Shown here piece after piece: positions 17,875 to 27,838 of a stretch of 64,000 bases of DNA. The notes under the pieces were generated by a model, which worked only from the letters and a program-made list of their open reading frames with translations, made no database searches and had not been told where the DNA came from. This DNA is from Flaviramulus multivorans. GTDB lineage: Bacteria; Bacteroidota; Bacteroidia; Flavobacteriales; Flavobacteriaceae. The position numbers and the translations under genes were made by a program. Numbering within the stretch: position 1 is the first letter of the stretch; the number at the start of each line of letters is the position of its first letter. The stretch spans positions 1-64,000 of the forward strand of contig NZ_JAKKDV010000006.1 in assembly GCF_021728415.1 (NCBI RefSeq), written 5' to 3'.

Positions 17875-19302
17875 TTATTTTAAAAAATCTTTACCCCATT
17901 TTGCTCTTAGTTCTTTAGCCAGTTGATTAACGGTTTCTCGATACTCAGGTTTTGCGGCTAAATTATCAAGTTCTAATGGGTCTGTTTTGTGGTCGAACAA
18001 CATACGTGCATAAGCCACTCCATCATCTTTAGTCCACTCGGTATAAAATAAATCACCTTTTATTAAAGTCACAGCATCTTTAAATTTACTAACCGCCCAA
18101 TCTTTTTCCGGTGTTACTCCATTTAATAGTGGAACAAAACTTTGGCCTTCAAGTGTTTTTGGTGCTTCTACACCTATAAGTTCTGCTAAACTTGGGTAAA
18201 TATCGATATACTCTGTTATAGCATCTGTTTTCTGACCATTCGTTTTACCAGGTACTTTTATTACTAATGGTGTTCTTAAAGCCGTTTCAAAAGTGGAGTG
18301 TTTACACCATAATTGATGGTCGCCCAAATTCCAACCGTGGTCGCCCCATAAAACAACTATGGTATCGTCTTCTAGCTTTAATCGTTTTAATTCATCTAAA
18401 ACCAAACCAATTTGTGCATCCACATAACTCACGCAGGCGTAATAACCGTGTATCAATTCTTTAGCTAAATCATCAGGAATATTGCCTTTCTTAGGAATAT
18501 TACCATAATTTCGTAACTCACCAAAATTATGAAATGCTTGTTTCGGAGAGCTTTCTGGCTGAAGATAACTATCGGGAAGTTCAATTTTCGATCTGTCATA
18601 CAAATCCCAATATTTTTTTGGAGCATTGAATGGTAAATGCGGTTTCATAAATCCAATAGCTAAAAAGAAAGGCGCGTTTTTGTTTTTTAGCTTTTTTAAA
18701 TCTGCTATTCCCTTTTGCGCTATTTTACCATCAAAGTATGCAGTATCATTAACCTCTGCCATTTCAAAAGCAGTAGCACCAGCAACAGCCAAATTAGCAT
18801 TACCATTCTCTTTTATATTTTTTTCTAATTGATAATTTCGAATATTCCCTTCCGGAAACCAAATAGAATTCCAGGAAGAAACATCATCCTCCACATTATG
18901 ATAAATTTTACCATCAGCAATTGTGGTATAACCGTTTTGTTTTAAAAGTCTTGGTAAAGAAATCGCATCAGGAACATCCACATCGGCTCTGGTACTATAA
19001 TCTATAAAACGATGTCTTGTGGGACGTAGCCCCGTTAATAGACTTGCTCTTGAAGCACCACATACCGGAATGTTGCAATACGCTCGATTAAAAACTAAAC
19101 TCTCTTCAGCCAATTTATCAAGATTGGGTGATTTAATATGATTAGCACCATAAAAGTTGAGTTCAGGACGCAAATCGTCAACTGCAATAAACAATATGTT
19201 CATTGGTTTTTGTTCTAGTGAGTCTGTAGATTTATCTTTTTCATTTTTACATGACATAAAAAGCAAGGACAAACCAATTACATATTTGAAAAATTTATTC
19301 AT
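17875..19302 (-). CDS. S1-family sulfatase, iduronate-2-sulfatase-like lipoprotein (CGASR)
   Basis: 475 aa with lipobox FMSC. Metal-site start [15 protein letters not shown], signature [11 protein letters not shown] with Cys81, [20 protein letters not shown], and the second metal site [19 protein letters not shown]. This architecture is that of iduronate-2-sulfatase-like (S1_7-type) enzymes, which act on uronates or on other sugars in algal glycans. The third signature position is Ala rather than Pro, allowed by the C-x-P/A-x-R consensus. It is 11 bp upstream of the CSPAR sulfatase and surely co-transcribed with it. Substrate position is not deducible here. Confidence 0.85.
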   Translation of the reverse strand: MNKFFKYVIGLSLLFMSCKNEKDKSTDSLEQKPMNILFIAVDDLRPELNFYGANHIKSPNLDKLAEESLVFNRAYCNIPVCGASRASLLTGLRPTRHRFIDYSTRADVDVPDAISLPRLLKQNGYTTIADGKIYHNVEDDVSSWNSIWFPEGNIRNYQLEKNIKENGNANLAVAGATAFEMAEVNDTAYFDGKIAQKGIADLKKLKNKNAPFFLAIGFMKPHLPFNAPKKYWDLYDRSKIELPDSYLQPESSPKQAFHNFGELRNYGNIPKKGNIPDDLAKELIHGYYACVSYVDAQIGLVLDELKRLKLEDDTIVVLWGDHGWNLGDHQLWCKHSTFETALRTPLVIKVPGKTNGQKTDAITEYIDIYPSLAELIGVEAPKTLEGQSFVPLLNGVTPEKDWAVSKFKDAVTLIKGDLFYTEWTKDDGVAYARMLFDHKTDPLELDNLAAKPEYRETVNQLAKELRAKWGKDFLK

Positions 19303-19314
19303 TTTAATAAGTTT

Positions 19315-20778
19315 TTACCAATGTTCAATTACAATATAATCGCCCTTTTTTAATGTATTTTTTATCGAATCTGGGATTTTTCGTCTTGGTGTATCTTGAT
19401 CTAACTTAAATCCTTTATTCCCTTTTGGTGTGATAATGGGCATGTTACCCTGATCTTCATTTAAAATATCGCCCTGATCTTTCATCCAGATAAACATGTC
19501 TTCAGCTAATTTTTCTTTTATAGTTTTATACTCTGGGTTTTTAGCTAAATTATGTTGTTCAAAAGGGTCGTTTTGCAAATCGTATAATTCCTCGAAAGGT
19601 TCATCCTTAAAAGCATTTGCACCCCGTTTTATAAAATAATCGACATTGGGTTTGCCTGTTAAATTTTGCTCTACAACTTCTATCGAATTGAAATTACGAA
19701 TGTATTTATAGCGTTTATTACGAATCATTCTTGATGGGAAAATCTCAGAATTTAAGATGTTCTGATTGGTCCTTACACCATAGACGTACTCATTAATTGC
19801 AACATCTTCACCTTTAAGCAAAGGCAAAAAGCTTTTACCGTCCATTTCATCTGTGGCATGTCCACCGGCAATATCAATAAAAGTGGGAAGCACATCGGTG
19901 TAATGAATTAATTGACTCGATTTAGTATCCGGTCTTATTATTTTTGGCCAGCGTACCACAAATGGTACTTTTAAACTAACATCTTTAACATCAAACTTTC
20001 CAGAAACTCCATGATCGGCACTGTAAATAAACAGGGTGTTATCCGTATCTAAATGCAAATCAACTAAATTTAATACGTCTTCTAATTGTTTGTTATCTTC
20101 CTCAATACTTCTGTAGTAACCTGCTTTACTTTTAATGAAACCCTTATCATCTTTTTTAACTGAATTGAATGGATAGGTCTTTATGTCCTCTGCTTTAGGG
20201 TTATCAACTTTAAAATATTCAGCATGTGGATAATACGACGCTATTAGCATCACAAATGGTTTTTTGGCGGTATTAAAATAATTTTCAATACTGTCTAATG
20301 GAATATAAGGTCGAGGACCATCTTCTTTTTCTATTGCATGCCATTCTTTATCCCATGGAAATACTTTTGACGGATTCACATGGCTTTTGCCAGCAAGTAC
20401 GACTTCATAACCTAACTTTTGCATATGCCGTACCATGCTTTGGATATCAGGTTTTACACTTGTATGATTTGCAAAACAGCCATTTTTCAATGGGTATTTC
20501 CCTGTAAGTAATTGCGACCTGCTTGGAGCACAAATGGCTTGACCTGTGAATGCATTTTGAAACAACATACCTTCTTTTGCTAAACGGTCAACTGCTGGTG
20601 TTTTTACCTTTTCATTGCCGTAGCAGCCATAATCATATACATCTTGGTCATCGGCTAAATAAAAAATTAGATTGGGTTTTTTATCGCCATTCTTTTTTTT
20701 TTGTGAAGATGATGCAATGCAACTTAAAAAAAGAATTGCTAATAAAAAGGATATTGAAATTTTTAAAAACATCTTCAT
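19315..20778 (-). CDS. S1-family sulfatase, lipoprotein, heparan-sulfamidase-like (CAPSR)
   Basis: 487 aa. Lipobox LFLSC at residue 20; a start two codons later (MFLK) is also possible. The metal-site start is FYLADDQDVYDYGCYG, the signature is CAPSRSQLLTG with Cys83, and the second metal site is YSADHGVSGKFDVKD. The short second metal loop and the YPHAEYFK block resemble the sulfamidase-like branch (S1_8-type), members of which act on exo-sulfates of algal oligosaccharides. The gene follows the GH39-like gene by 29 bp and precedes the CGASR sulfatase by 12 bp. Subfamily placement is a judgement from memory, not a computed assignment. Confidence 0.82.
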   Translation of the reverse strand: MKMFLKISISFLLAILFLSCIASSSQKKKNGDKKPNLIFYLADDQDVYDYGCYGNEKVKTPAVDRLAKEGMLFQNAFTGQAICAPSRSQLLTGKYPLKNGCFANHTSVKPDIQSMVRHMQKLGYEVVLAGKSHVNPSKVFPWDKEWHAIEKEDGPRPYIPLDSIENYFNTAKKPFVMLIASYYPHAEYFKVDNPKAEDIKTYPFNSVKKDDKGFIKSKAGYYRSIEEDNKQLEDVLNLVDLHLDTDNTLFIYSADHGVSGKFDVKDVSLKVPFVVRWPKIIRPDTKSSQLIHYTDVLPTFIDIAGGHATDEMDGKSFLPLLKGEDVAINEYVYGVRTNQNILNSEIFPSRMIRNKRYKYIRNFNSIEVVEQNLTGKPNVDYFIKRGANAFKDEPFEELYDLQNDPFEQHNLAKNPEYKTIKEKLAEDMFIWMKDQGDILNEDQGNMPIITPKGNKGFKLDQDTPRRKIPDSIKNTLKKGDYIVIEHW

Positions 20779-20807
20779 TTTAACTACTCCTTATATACCA
20801 ATCGTTT

Positions 20808-23369
20808 TTAATTAAACAACACTTTTTTGTAAGTATTGTTCATTTTTACAATGTACAATCCATGTGAAAAGTTAGAAATATCTATTGTTTTCCCTTTTCC
20901 AGATAACACTTTGGCTCCAGTAAAATTATAAACTTCCCAGTTTTCTGAGCCATGATTTTTTAGATTAAATACACCACTTACACTTGGATTTGGATATATA
21001 ATAAATGTTTTGTTATGTTGGAAATCATCAACAGATAAACCTTCTTGAACAAAAACTGCGGTAATATTTACATTTGAATTTATGGTAATCTCTAATGGGT
21101 TTTCGGTGCTTACAACATCACCTGTCCAACCTTGAAACTCCCATCCTTGATCTGCAATTGCACTTAAATTAAATGTTTGCCCTCCAAATGATGTTCCACT
21201 TCTGTAATTCAACAAACCTTTACCTTCTTTGGAAATGTTAACGTTAAAAATTTGAGTATCAGTTTTAGGAATAAACTCAATTCTGTCAAAAACAATACTG
21301 CCCGTGTTAACACTTTCATATACCTTAAATTCAGTAATAGTTCCGGTCCAATGAGACCAATTTGTTAAATCTACATCAATTGTATGCCATTCATTATCAT
21401 TAGGTATGGTGATTTTTTTTCTGCCTGTAGCAAATTGTGTTCCTGGAATATTTGCCGCCATTTGAAGACTAGAATCTTCTGTACTATTTTTAACAACTAA
21501 CTGTAAAGTGTCATATAAATCAGAATTGATATTTAAACCTGTAATTGCTGCCATAGGAAATGCAAATCCGCTTGAATAATTCAAGGTTAATTTATCATCA
21601 TCAGTATTTACAGTCATCCCAGAACTAACTGCTGTCCAAGGGGCAAAATCTTCTGATGTTGTCCAAACCACAGTAGCAGGAGTTATATCTTGTACAAAAT
21701 AATCTTCGGTTCTAAACTCAAATTTTTCAAAAGAAAAGGAGGGCAATTCCGTGGTTACAGATATTATTGATCCAGGTTTCCCATCAGTTCGTGCTGTAGT
21801 TACCACACTTTTCCAATTGTTATATTCATGCGGATTGGGATTTTCATAAGCTTCATAAGCAGTGAAACCTTCCGCTGTCAAAATTCTATCAGGAGAACCT
21901 CTATCATCAAATCCGCTTTTTACATAACCCGAGTTATTTATTAAGAAATTCTGCAATTTATTATTTGACTTACTATATGCAATACTTCTGTAATATAAGG
22001 TTGTTCCCTCTGGTAATTCCGATGTTAAGGAAATGTTTGCAGTCTCGTTCTGTATATAAGACAGTGAACTATTGTTGTAATTATAAACCAAGGCATCATA
22101 TTCTACGGCATTTGCACTTTTTGAAAAAATGGCTTGAATATCGTTGCTTGAAGTGTTAGGTATTCCTGAAATTGAAGTGTTGTAATGAATTTTTCCATTC
22201 ATTGAATTCAATGTCGTGATTCCAGGAGGATCTTGAGTTCCTGTTCTATTACCCCATCTATAAATCAAATCTAAACCTTTGTCTTTATTTTTATAATAAA
22301 TGTTAGAAAAATACAATTCAACAATTTCAGAATGTGTTGTTTCTGCATTAATAAATCCTTGGCCATCAGCACCATTCATAGTTGTAACAGTGGCATATTC
22401 CATTAAGTCTATGGTTGCATTTGCATTCCATTTTGGGTGGTTTATTAAATCTGCAAAAAGTTTATCATATTTTATGCTCATATTTCGCAAAGTTCCACTA
22501 CCTAAAACCACGTAATCTGACACTCCCCAAAAATCATATCTCACATTGTTATCTGCACAATATTCTATTAGACCTTCTGCAAACGAGGCAAAAGGTTCTC
22601 CTTTGTAATTTAAAACAGTACCGTTTTGATATAAAAAATCTGGAGCCCTTGTATGCAAGCCAATAACAGCATTAGGCAAAACAGTTCTTACTGCTTTTTC
22701 GGTATTTTCAAAATGCTCTATAAAATCTTGTTTAGTTCCAAACCAATGATCTGGTGTTTCGATTTCCGAACCGACTCTAAAACGCCAAGACAACACCATT
22801 TCTTCTCCATAGTTTGCAACTAATTCGGTCATTAAAGCTACGATATAATCATGGTATGCAACTTGATCTGCTGGAGGTAAAGAGTTTCCATAAATGGATA
22901 TTTGCTCATCTTCACGAAAATTGACATTGTCTCTTGTGCCTTCTGGTATAAAAGTATAACCATGTTGAAAAGCCCAAGGTGGTTGATCTAATACAATTTG
23001 ATGAATTTCTGTTTGAGAATTGATTATCTTATCTAATCTATCAATAAGACGTTCAAATTTATACACATAGATATTGTTTATTGAATCATACAAACAAGTA
23101 TCAAAATCTAAGTCTTTTACGTTTTGTCCGTTTACAGTTTTTTTAATTCCGCCAATCATCCTAACCGTATTTATTTTAAGTCCAGGGCGAACATTGGATC
23201 CATTTGTTGGACTGATGCGATTTGCAATAGACCAAATGTTATGCAAAGCTTCATTTTTTTGAGTATCGTCCGTAAAATCAGCTGATAAATTTACTTGTGT
23301 TTGTACACTTAAGAAGCTACAAAGCAGTACGATTAAAGCTAAATTCTTTTTATTTTCTTTTCTAGACAT
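20808..23369 (-). CDS. GH39-like glycosidase with accessory domains and T9SS sorting signal
   Basis: 853 aa. After a signal peptide (about residues 1-25) comes a clan GH-A barrel to about residue 400. Probable acid/base is Glu202 in SWRFRVGSE and probable nucleophile Glu324 in IDLMEYA. A beta-rich middle follows (about 400-690, including a CBM-like sandwich). Next is an InlB-type repeat (NYRSGTSFGGQTF to GWEFQGWTGD, about 700-770). The C-terminal T9SS type A domain (IYPNPSVSGVFNLKN to GLYIVKMNN) predicts surface display or secretion. It is related to the second GH39-like protein at 60305-61969. GH39 members cleave xylosides, iduronides and other glycosides; specificity is open. It leads an operon with three sulfatases and has its own PUL box. 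Confidence 0.72.
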   Translation of the reverse strand: MSRKENKKNLALIVLLCSFLSVQTQVNLSADFTDDTQKNEALHNIWSIANRISPTNGSNVRPGLKINTVRMIGGIKKTVNGQNVKDLDFDTCLYDSINNIYVYKFERLIDRLDKIINSQTEIHQIVLDQPPWAFQHGYTFIPEGTRDNVNFREDEQISIYGNSLPPADQVAYHDYIVALMTELVANYGEEMVLSWRFRVGSEIETPDHWFGTKQDFIEHFENTEKAVRTVLPNAVIGLHTRAPDFLYQNGTVLNYKGEPFASFAEGLIEYCADNNVRYDFWGVSDYVVLGSGTLRNMSIKYDKLFADLINHPKWNANATIDLMEYATVTTMNGADGQGFINAETTHSEIVELYFSNIYYKNKDKGLDLIYRWGNRTGTQDPPGITTLNSMNGKIHYNTSISGIPNTSSNDIQAIFSKSANAVEYDALVYNYNNSSLSYIQNETANISLTSELPEGTTLYYRSIAYSKSNNKLQNFLINNSGYVKSGFDDRGSPDRILTAEGFTAYEAYENPNPHEYNNWKSVVTTARTDGKPGSIISVTTELPSFSFEKFEFRTEDYFVQDITPATVVWTTSEDFAPWTAVSSGMTVNTDDDKLTLNYSSGFAFPMAAITGLNINSDLYDTLQLVVKNSTEDSSLQMAANIPGTQFATGRKKITIPNDNEWHTIDVDLTNWSHWTGTITEFKVYESVNTGSIVFDRIEFIPKTDTQIFNVNISKEGKGLLNYRSGTSFGGQTFNLSAIADQGWEFQGWTGDVVSTENPLEITINSNVNITAVFVQEGLSVDDFQHNKTFIIYPNPSVSGVFNLKNHGSENWEVYNFTGAKVLSGKGKTIDISNFSHGLYIVKMNNTYKKVLFN

Positions 23370-23412
23370 CTTCTATATTATTTTTGAATTATACCCCATT
23401 TGATATAATAAG

Positions 23413-23458
23413 CTAATTTAATTGTATTTACAATCAAAAGTATCCTGAACTGTCCTGT
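23413..23458 (-). promoter_or_regulatory. PUL-box promoter of the GH39-like/sulfatase operon
   Basis: Minus strand: ACAGGACAGTTCAGGATAC (23440-23458), 19 nt beginning TTTTG (the -33 element), then TAAATTAG (23413-23420). Both CAGGA halves are perfect. The ATG is 43 nt beyond the -7 element. Confidence 0.75.
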
Positions 23459-23491
23459 TACAAAATTTAATTTTTAAAAGAATAGAAAAGT

Positions 23492-25015
23492 TTACCTACC
23501 TGCTCCAATTACCTTTATTTGTGTTTCGTTTTCACCATTTACACGTTTTTTTTGCTCCACAAAATAAGGTTGAAACGTATAGTTTGATACTGAATCCCAC
23601 TTCGCATTCGTTTTCGGCAACAACGTTTTTAATTCTTCAATTTTACTTTTGAATTTAGAGTTATTGGCTTCATTATACCATTCATTCGGGTCGGTAGCAT
23701 GGTCGTAGAATTCTTCCGTACCATCTTCATATTGTATATATCTATAACCCTTTACTTTTACGGCATGATTATTCATACCAAATGTTGTTATAGCTCTGGC
23801 CTCTTCCAATCCTTCATTATTTTGCATCATAGCCACTAAACTATTCCCTTCATTTCTAGCATAAGCTGGTAATCCACTTAATTCTAGTAGTGTTGGGTAA
23901 ATGGACAACATTTCAACGGGCGCATCAATTTTCTTTCCTTTTGGTAATTTTGGGCCAGCAAACATTAAAGGTGCTTTTGTAGCCGTTTCCCAAAGGGCAT
24001 GTTTAGCGAACGTGCCTTTTTCTCCCAAACGGTACCCGTGGTCGGACCATAAAACCATGATGGTATTATTGACATATTTGCTATTTTCCAAGGCATCCAA
24101 TACACGCCCTAATTCATAATCTACAAAACTCATGCAAGCTAAATACGCTTGAACTATTTTTTTCCACTCGCCAGTTTCTATGGCCCATTCTGTAGAAGGC
24201 ATCATGGGCAAATCATTAATTTGCTTACCCACAGGTGGAATATCATTTAAATCATCAGCTAAATATGGCGGTGTTTGTATGCTTTCCAACGGATGCATAT
24301 CAAACCATTTTTGCGGTACATATAGCGGCACGTGAACTCGTAAAAAACCAAGTCCCATAAAAAAGGGCTTGTCATATGTTCTATTTAATCGCTCTAAAAC
24401 CCAATTCACAGATTGATGGTCTGGCATTAAGGTATCATTTTCAGGAAAAGCGCCCCAATCAGTACTCGTTCTTCCATGAGTTCCTCTTATACCTTTTCCA
24501 AAACCATCCCAAACAAAACGTTTTTCCGGATAAGGCCCAAAACCTTTTACACGACCACCAGATTCGTTAAAAACACTATCTGGTGCGTGAATATGAAACA
24601 GTTTACCAATACCCATGGTATGGTAGCCGTTATTCTCAAAATATTCTGGTAAAAATGTAATGCCTTTGGTTTCTGGATTGCCTGGTCTTCGAATTTGGTT
24701 ATCTGGTGTCATGCCATAAATCCCAGTTGTAGAAGGACGTAACCCCGACATGATAGATGCTCTAGATGGTCCACATAAAGGAGCCTGAACATGTGCGTTT
24801 GTAAACGTAACTCCCATGGCTGCTAACCTATCAAAATTAGGAGTTTTCGCATTGGAAAATCCATCAATAGGCGATATCCAATTGTTTAAATCGTCAACCG
24901 CAATAAATAAAACATTTGGCTTCGACACTTCATCTTTAACGACCTTCTTTTTTTCGTTGTTACATGAAAAGATGAATGTTAAAACTAGTACTAATAACAC
25001 AAATGTTTTATTCAT
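23492..25015 (-). CDS. S1-family sulfatase, iduronate-2-sulfatase-like lipoprotein (CGPSR)
   Basis: 507 aa with lipobox FIFSC. Features: FIAVDDLNNWISPIDG, signature CGPSRASIMSG with Cys81, GFLRVHVPLYVPQKWFDMHP and the second metal site LWSDHGYRLGEKGTFAKHALWE. The wide IDGFSNAKTPNFDRLAA start and C-terminal RYIQYEDGTEEFYDH are typical of iduronate-2-sulfatase-like enzymes. It follows the CSPSL sulfatase by 12 bp and is the last gene of the long operon beginning with GH78. Likely acts on sulfated oligosaccharides at the outer membrane or in the periplasm. Position of attack is unknown. Confidence 0.85.
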   Translation of the reverse strand: MNKTFVLLVLVLTFIFSCNNEKKKVVKDEVSKPNVLFIAVDDLNNWISPIDGFSNAKTPNFDRLAAMGVTFTNAHVQAPLCGPSRASIMSGLRPSTTGIYGMTPDNQIRRPGNPETKGITFLPEYFENNGYHTMGIGKLFHIHAPDSVFNESGGRVKGFGPYPEKRFVWDGFGKGIRGTHGRTSTDWGAFPENDTLMPDHQSVNWVLERLNRTYDKPFFMGLGFLRVHVPLYVPQKWFDMHPLESIQTPPYLADDLNDIPPVGKQINDLPMMPSTEWAIETGEWKKIVQAYLACMSFVDYELGRVLDALENSKYVNNTIMVLWSDHGYRLGEKGTFAKHALWETATKAPLMFAGPKLPKGKKIDAPVEMLSIYPTLLELSGLPAYARNEGNSLVAMMQNNEGLEEARAITTFGMNNHAVKVKGYRYIQYEDGTEEFYDHATDPNEWYNEANNSKFKSKIEELKTLLPKTNAKWDSVSNYTFQPYFVEQKKRVNGENETQIKVIGAGR

Positions 25016-25027
25016 AATACGTACTTT

Positions 25028-26365
25028 TTATTCAGCTCTAAAACTGGCAATTTGTTGTTTTAATTTTTCAACTATTTCAGGATTGTCTTTTGCTATATTA
25101 TTTTTTTCAAAAGGGTCTATATCAATATTAAACAATTGAATATTTTCTTCAGCCTTTCTTACAGCATCTGGAACTATTAATTTATACGGCGGTGCAATAG
25201 CGATATTGTAAAACATGCTTGACTCTATAGTATTAAAATCATGCGCGTATATTTCTCCGAAAATAACTTCGCGATTGTTTAATTCTGTTTCATTTAAAAC
25301 ACTTATACCAGGTAAGTTTTTAGGTTTATTAATATCTAATATATCTAAAACGGTAGGTACCATATCAATACTACTTACCACGGTTGTAATATCCATTTTA
25401 GGTTTTATTTGTCCTGCCCATTTATACATAATTGGTGTGCGCATACCCAAATCGTAAGGGGAGCGTTTTGATATTTTATCGTAACTAGAGTCGTTTAAGT
25501 TTTGTACCCAACCATTATCGCACACATAAACAAATACTGTGTTATCAGTTAACCCTCTTTCTTCAATGGCATCAAAAAGTTCACCGCAGGTTTCATCAAA
25601 CCATTCACACATGGCCCAATATTTAGCCACATGTTCTGTTGGAGCTTTTGGAAGATACTTATCTAGTAAACGTTGTGGCGGATTATGCGGTGCATGTGGT
25701 AAAAATGGTGCATACCACAAAAAGAATGGTTTCTTCTGTTTTACAGCAACATCTATATAACTGTTTAACGTATCCATGCCTTTTCGTCCAATTTCTAATC
25801 CGTAATCACCATGACGACCGCCTCGGCTTGGGTTACCATGCGTCATCCCATAATCAAAACCACCAATTTTATGGTTTCCTATCCACCATTTACCGGTTTG
25901 AAATGACAAATACCCTTTATCTTTTAGTAAATCTGGAAGTGTATTTAAGCTTTTAAAATTCTCAATTACTGGCTCATAATTTTTAGCTCGCCATTCTTTT
26001 TTGTTGTCTCTTGTGTTACCAGGAAGCACTCTGTCATTGCCTAAAACACCATGGTTTTTTGGATATACTCCTGTGATGATGGTTGCTAAAGAAGGTGAAC
26101 ATAAGGATGTTGGCACATAACCTCTAGTAAAGGTTAAACTCTCTGAAGCAAATTTATCTAATCGAGGAGTCTCAATTTGTTTATGCCCCATAAACCCATA
26201 GTCTGTCCAAGCTTGATCATCTGAAAGGATGAATACGATGTTAGGTAATTGCGGCTCTTTAGCTTCTTTTTCGTCTTTAGCTATCTTGTTTTTCGTATCA
26301 TTTCCGCAAGAAAAACAAATGCTTACAAGCAATATTAAATAACTTATTTTATTTAATTTCTTCAT
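25028..26365 (-). CDS. S1-family sulfatase, lipoprotein, atypical signature CSPSL
   Basis: 445 aa with lipobox ICFSC. Metal-site start FILSDDQAWTDYGFMG, later WYAPFLPHAPHNPP and the second metal site YVCDNGWVQN. The signature is CSPSLATIITG, with Cys89 but Leu93 where the canonical C-x-P-x-R has arginine; the codon TTA is clear in the DNA. The rest of the fold markers are intact and there is no frameshift. In the second metal site the usual Asp-His is Asp-Asn (CDNGW), as in several sulfatase subfamilies. I recall CxPSL variants in some marine sulfatases, so this may be a subfamily trait rather than an inactivation. It lies between the PL25-like gene and the CGPSR sulfatase. Confidence 0.8.
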   Translation of the reverse strand: MKKLNKISYLILLVSICFSCGNDTKNKIAKDEKEAKEPQLPNIVFILSDDQAWTDYGFMGHKQIETPRLDKFASESLTFTRGYVPTSLCSPSLATIITGVYPKNHGVLGNDRVLPGNTRDNKKEWRAKNYEPVIENFKSLNTLPDLLKDKGYLSFQTGKWWIGNHKIGGFDYGMTHGNPSRGGRHGDYGLEIGRKGMDTLNSYIDVAVKQKKPFFLWYAPFLPHAPHNPPQRLLDKYLPKAPTEHVAKYWAMCEWFDETCGELFDAIEERGLTDNTVFVYVCDNGWVQNLNDSSYDKISKRSPYDLGMRTPIMYKWAGQIKPKMDITTVVSSIDMVPTVLDILDINKPKNLPGISVLNETELNNREVIFGEIYAHDFNTIESSMFYNIAIAPPYKLIVPDAVRKAEENIQLFNIDIDPFEKNNIAKDNPEIVEKLKQQIASFRAE

Positions 26366-26412
26366 TTTACTTATTTATTTTATAGTTTGTTATTGTTTAT
26401 TATTCGATAATG

Positions 26413-27837
26413 TTACTCCTGTTTTAGCACCTGTGCTTCATTTTTATCACGCACCACAGCACCATTATCTCCTAAGAGATACATCTTTCTGAAATCTGAC
26501 CCTTTTACTTTTTCTCCAACAATCATTCTAGCATCAGGATGCGGATTATCAATTAGAGAAGATATTACAAATCCAGAGTTTCTTCTTCTTAAAAGAATAA
26601 TTTCTTTCTTAAAGGTTTTTCCAGCATCAAAACTGTCCCATCGACATATTTCACCTACATCATCGTTGGTCTGACTTTCTAAATACAGGCTTACTTCTGT
26701 GCCTGATTTTACGTCGAAAATACCATCACCTTTCGGAAGATTAGAATTGTCACTTTTTAACCAGACCTGTCCATCCCATCTAAAATGTTGAATACGTTTT
26801 GGGCCACTTCTATTCGCTCCTACGTCTGGACCAACCATAACGCCTACATGCGGATACCCATTTGGGTCGACATCAACTATGGCTTGAAATGTCCAATCGT
26901 TAGGTGTTTTTCTTACCAAGGTTTTTTCGTCTGCTATTTCCTTGGTTAAAGGCATTTCTAAAGGTTCGTTTTTTACGTTTTTCCATTGATTGGTTTTGGT
27001 ATCAAAAACCATATAATAAAGGTTATGCCGCTCTGGAATATGCCCTCTTTCGTCCTGTGTGTTATTACTATCCCTACAAATATGATAATCAAATGCCACA
27101 ATAATATCATCTTCATTACCCTTGCTCACCCAAGGATACCAAGAGTCTTCGGCCAATATATCTGTTCTGCGTTTGTGTTTTAAAAATGAAATAGGCCCAC
27201 CAAAAGTAACACCATTGTCGGTTGATTTTTGATACACCCAATTACTTCTATGCGCTCCGTGACGATAAAATAAATATATATCGCCATTATCCATTTTTAC
27301 AAACTGACTGTAGGTACCAAACACCGAAATATTATCGAGTGTTTCCCATTCAGAAATATCTAAAGGTTTTTTAGAAACTGCATGTAAGTTTTTACCATTA
27401 TGGTGATTGCCCAAAGGATTATTGCCATCTGCAGGTGTCCCACCGTGACCTCCAAAAGCAATATGAATATAGCCAGCATCATCAATAACAATGGCCGGTT
27501 TACCATGATTGTCTATCCGTTTTTTACGGTTTGGGTCTTTACCCATTGTACTAACACCCGCTTTAAACGGGCCTTTCCATTCTTTAGTTTTATGATTATA
27601 TGAAGCTACATAGGGGTCTTCTAAAGCACCTTGGTAAGCCACATAAGTAATGCCTTTGTGGTACACCCCAGATGGATGTTGCACAATGGCTACCGCATTT
27701 CCAAAACCATTATTGGCAAAATAGTCAACCATTTCATTCTCTTCTGAGGTTGCTTTGGCATCTCTGGTTTTTGATGCACAACCTAAAAAGCAAAAGCAAA
27801 TCAAAAGTGTTTTAAAAAAGTGTTTATTCATTACCAT
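26413..27837 (-). CDS. BNR-type beta-propeller lipoprotein, probable PL25-like ulvan lyase
   Basis: 474 aa; lipobox CFLGC. A second ATG two codons downstream is an alternative start. The body shows propeller blades with BNR-type turns (KGITYVAYQG, GYIHIAFGGHGG, NGDIYLFYRHGAHRSNWVYQKSTDNG, DPNGYPHVGVMVG, RWDSFDAGKTF). Length, lipoprotein nature and the His/Tyr/Arg-rich central blades (His125, His145-146, Tyr191-Arg192) resemble the PL24/PL25 ulvan lyases, which cleave rhamnose-3-sulfate-uronate links by beta-elimination. Its start codon lies 1 bp after the GH106 stop (TAAAATG), so translation is probably coupled. Family number and catalysis are inferred; a binding or GH role remains possible. 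Confidence 0.62.
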   Translation of the reverse strand: MVMNKHFFKTLLICFCFLGCASKTRDAKATSEENEMVDYFANNGFGNAVAIVQHPSGVYHKGITYVAYQGALEDPYVASYNHKTKEWKGPFKAGVSTMGKDPNRKKRIDNHGKPAIVIDDAGYIHIAFGGHGGTPADGNNPLGNHHNGKNLHAVSKKPLDISEWETLDNISVFGTYSQFVKMDNGDIYLFYRHGAHRSNWVYQKSTDNGVTFGGPISFLKHKRRTDILAEDSWYPWVSKGNEDDIIVAFDYHICRDSNNTQDERGHIPERHNLYYMVFDTKTNQWKNVKNEPLEMPLTKEIADEKTLVRKTPNDWTFQAIVDVDPNGYPHVGVMVGPDVGANRSGPKRIQHFRWDGQVWLKSDNSNLPKGDGIFDVKSGTEVSLYLESQTNDDVGEICRWDSFDAGKTFKKEIILLRRRNSGFVISSLIDNPHPDARMIVGEKVKGSDFRKMYLLGDNGAVVRDKNEAQVLKQE

Positions 27838-27838
27838 T

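Noticed and set aside
17875-19302. CGASR in place of CxPxR taken as a defect
   Set aside because: Alanine at this position is an accepted variant of the C-x-P/A-x-R signature, so it is not evidence of inactivation.
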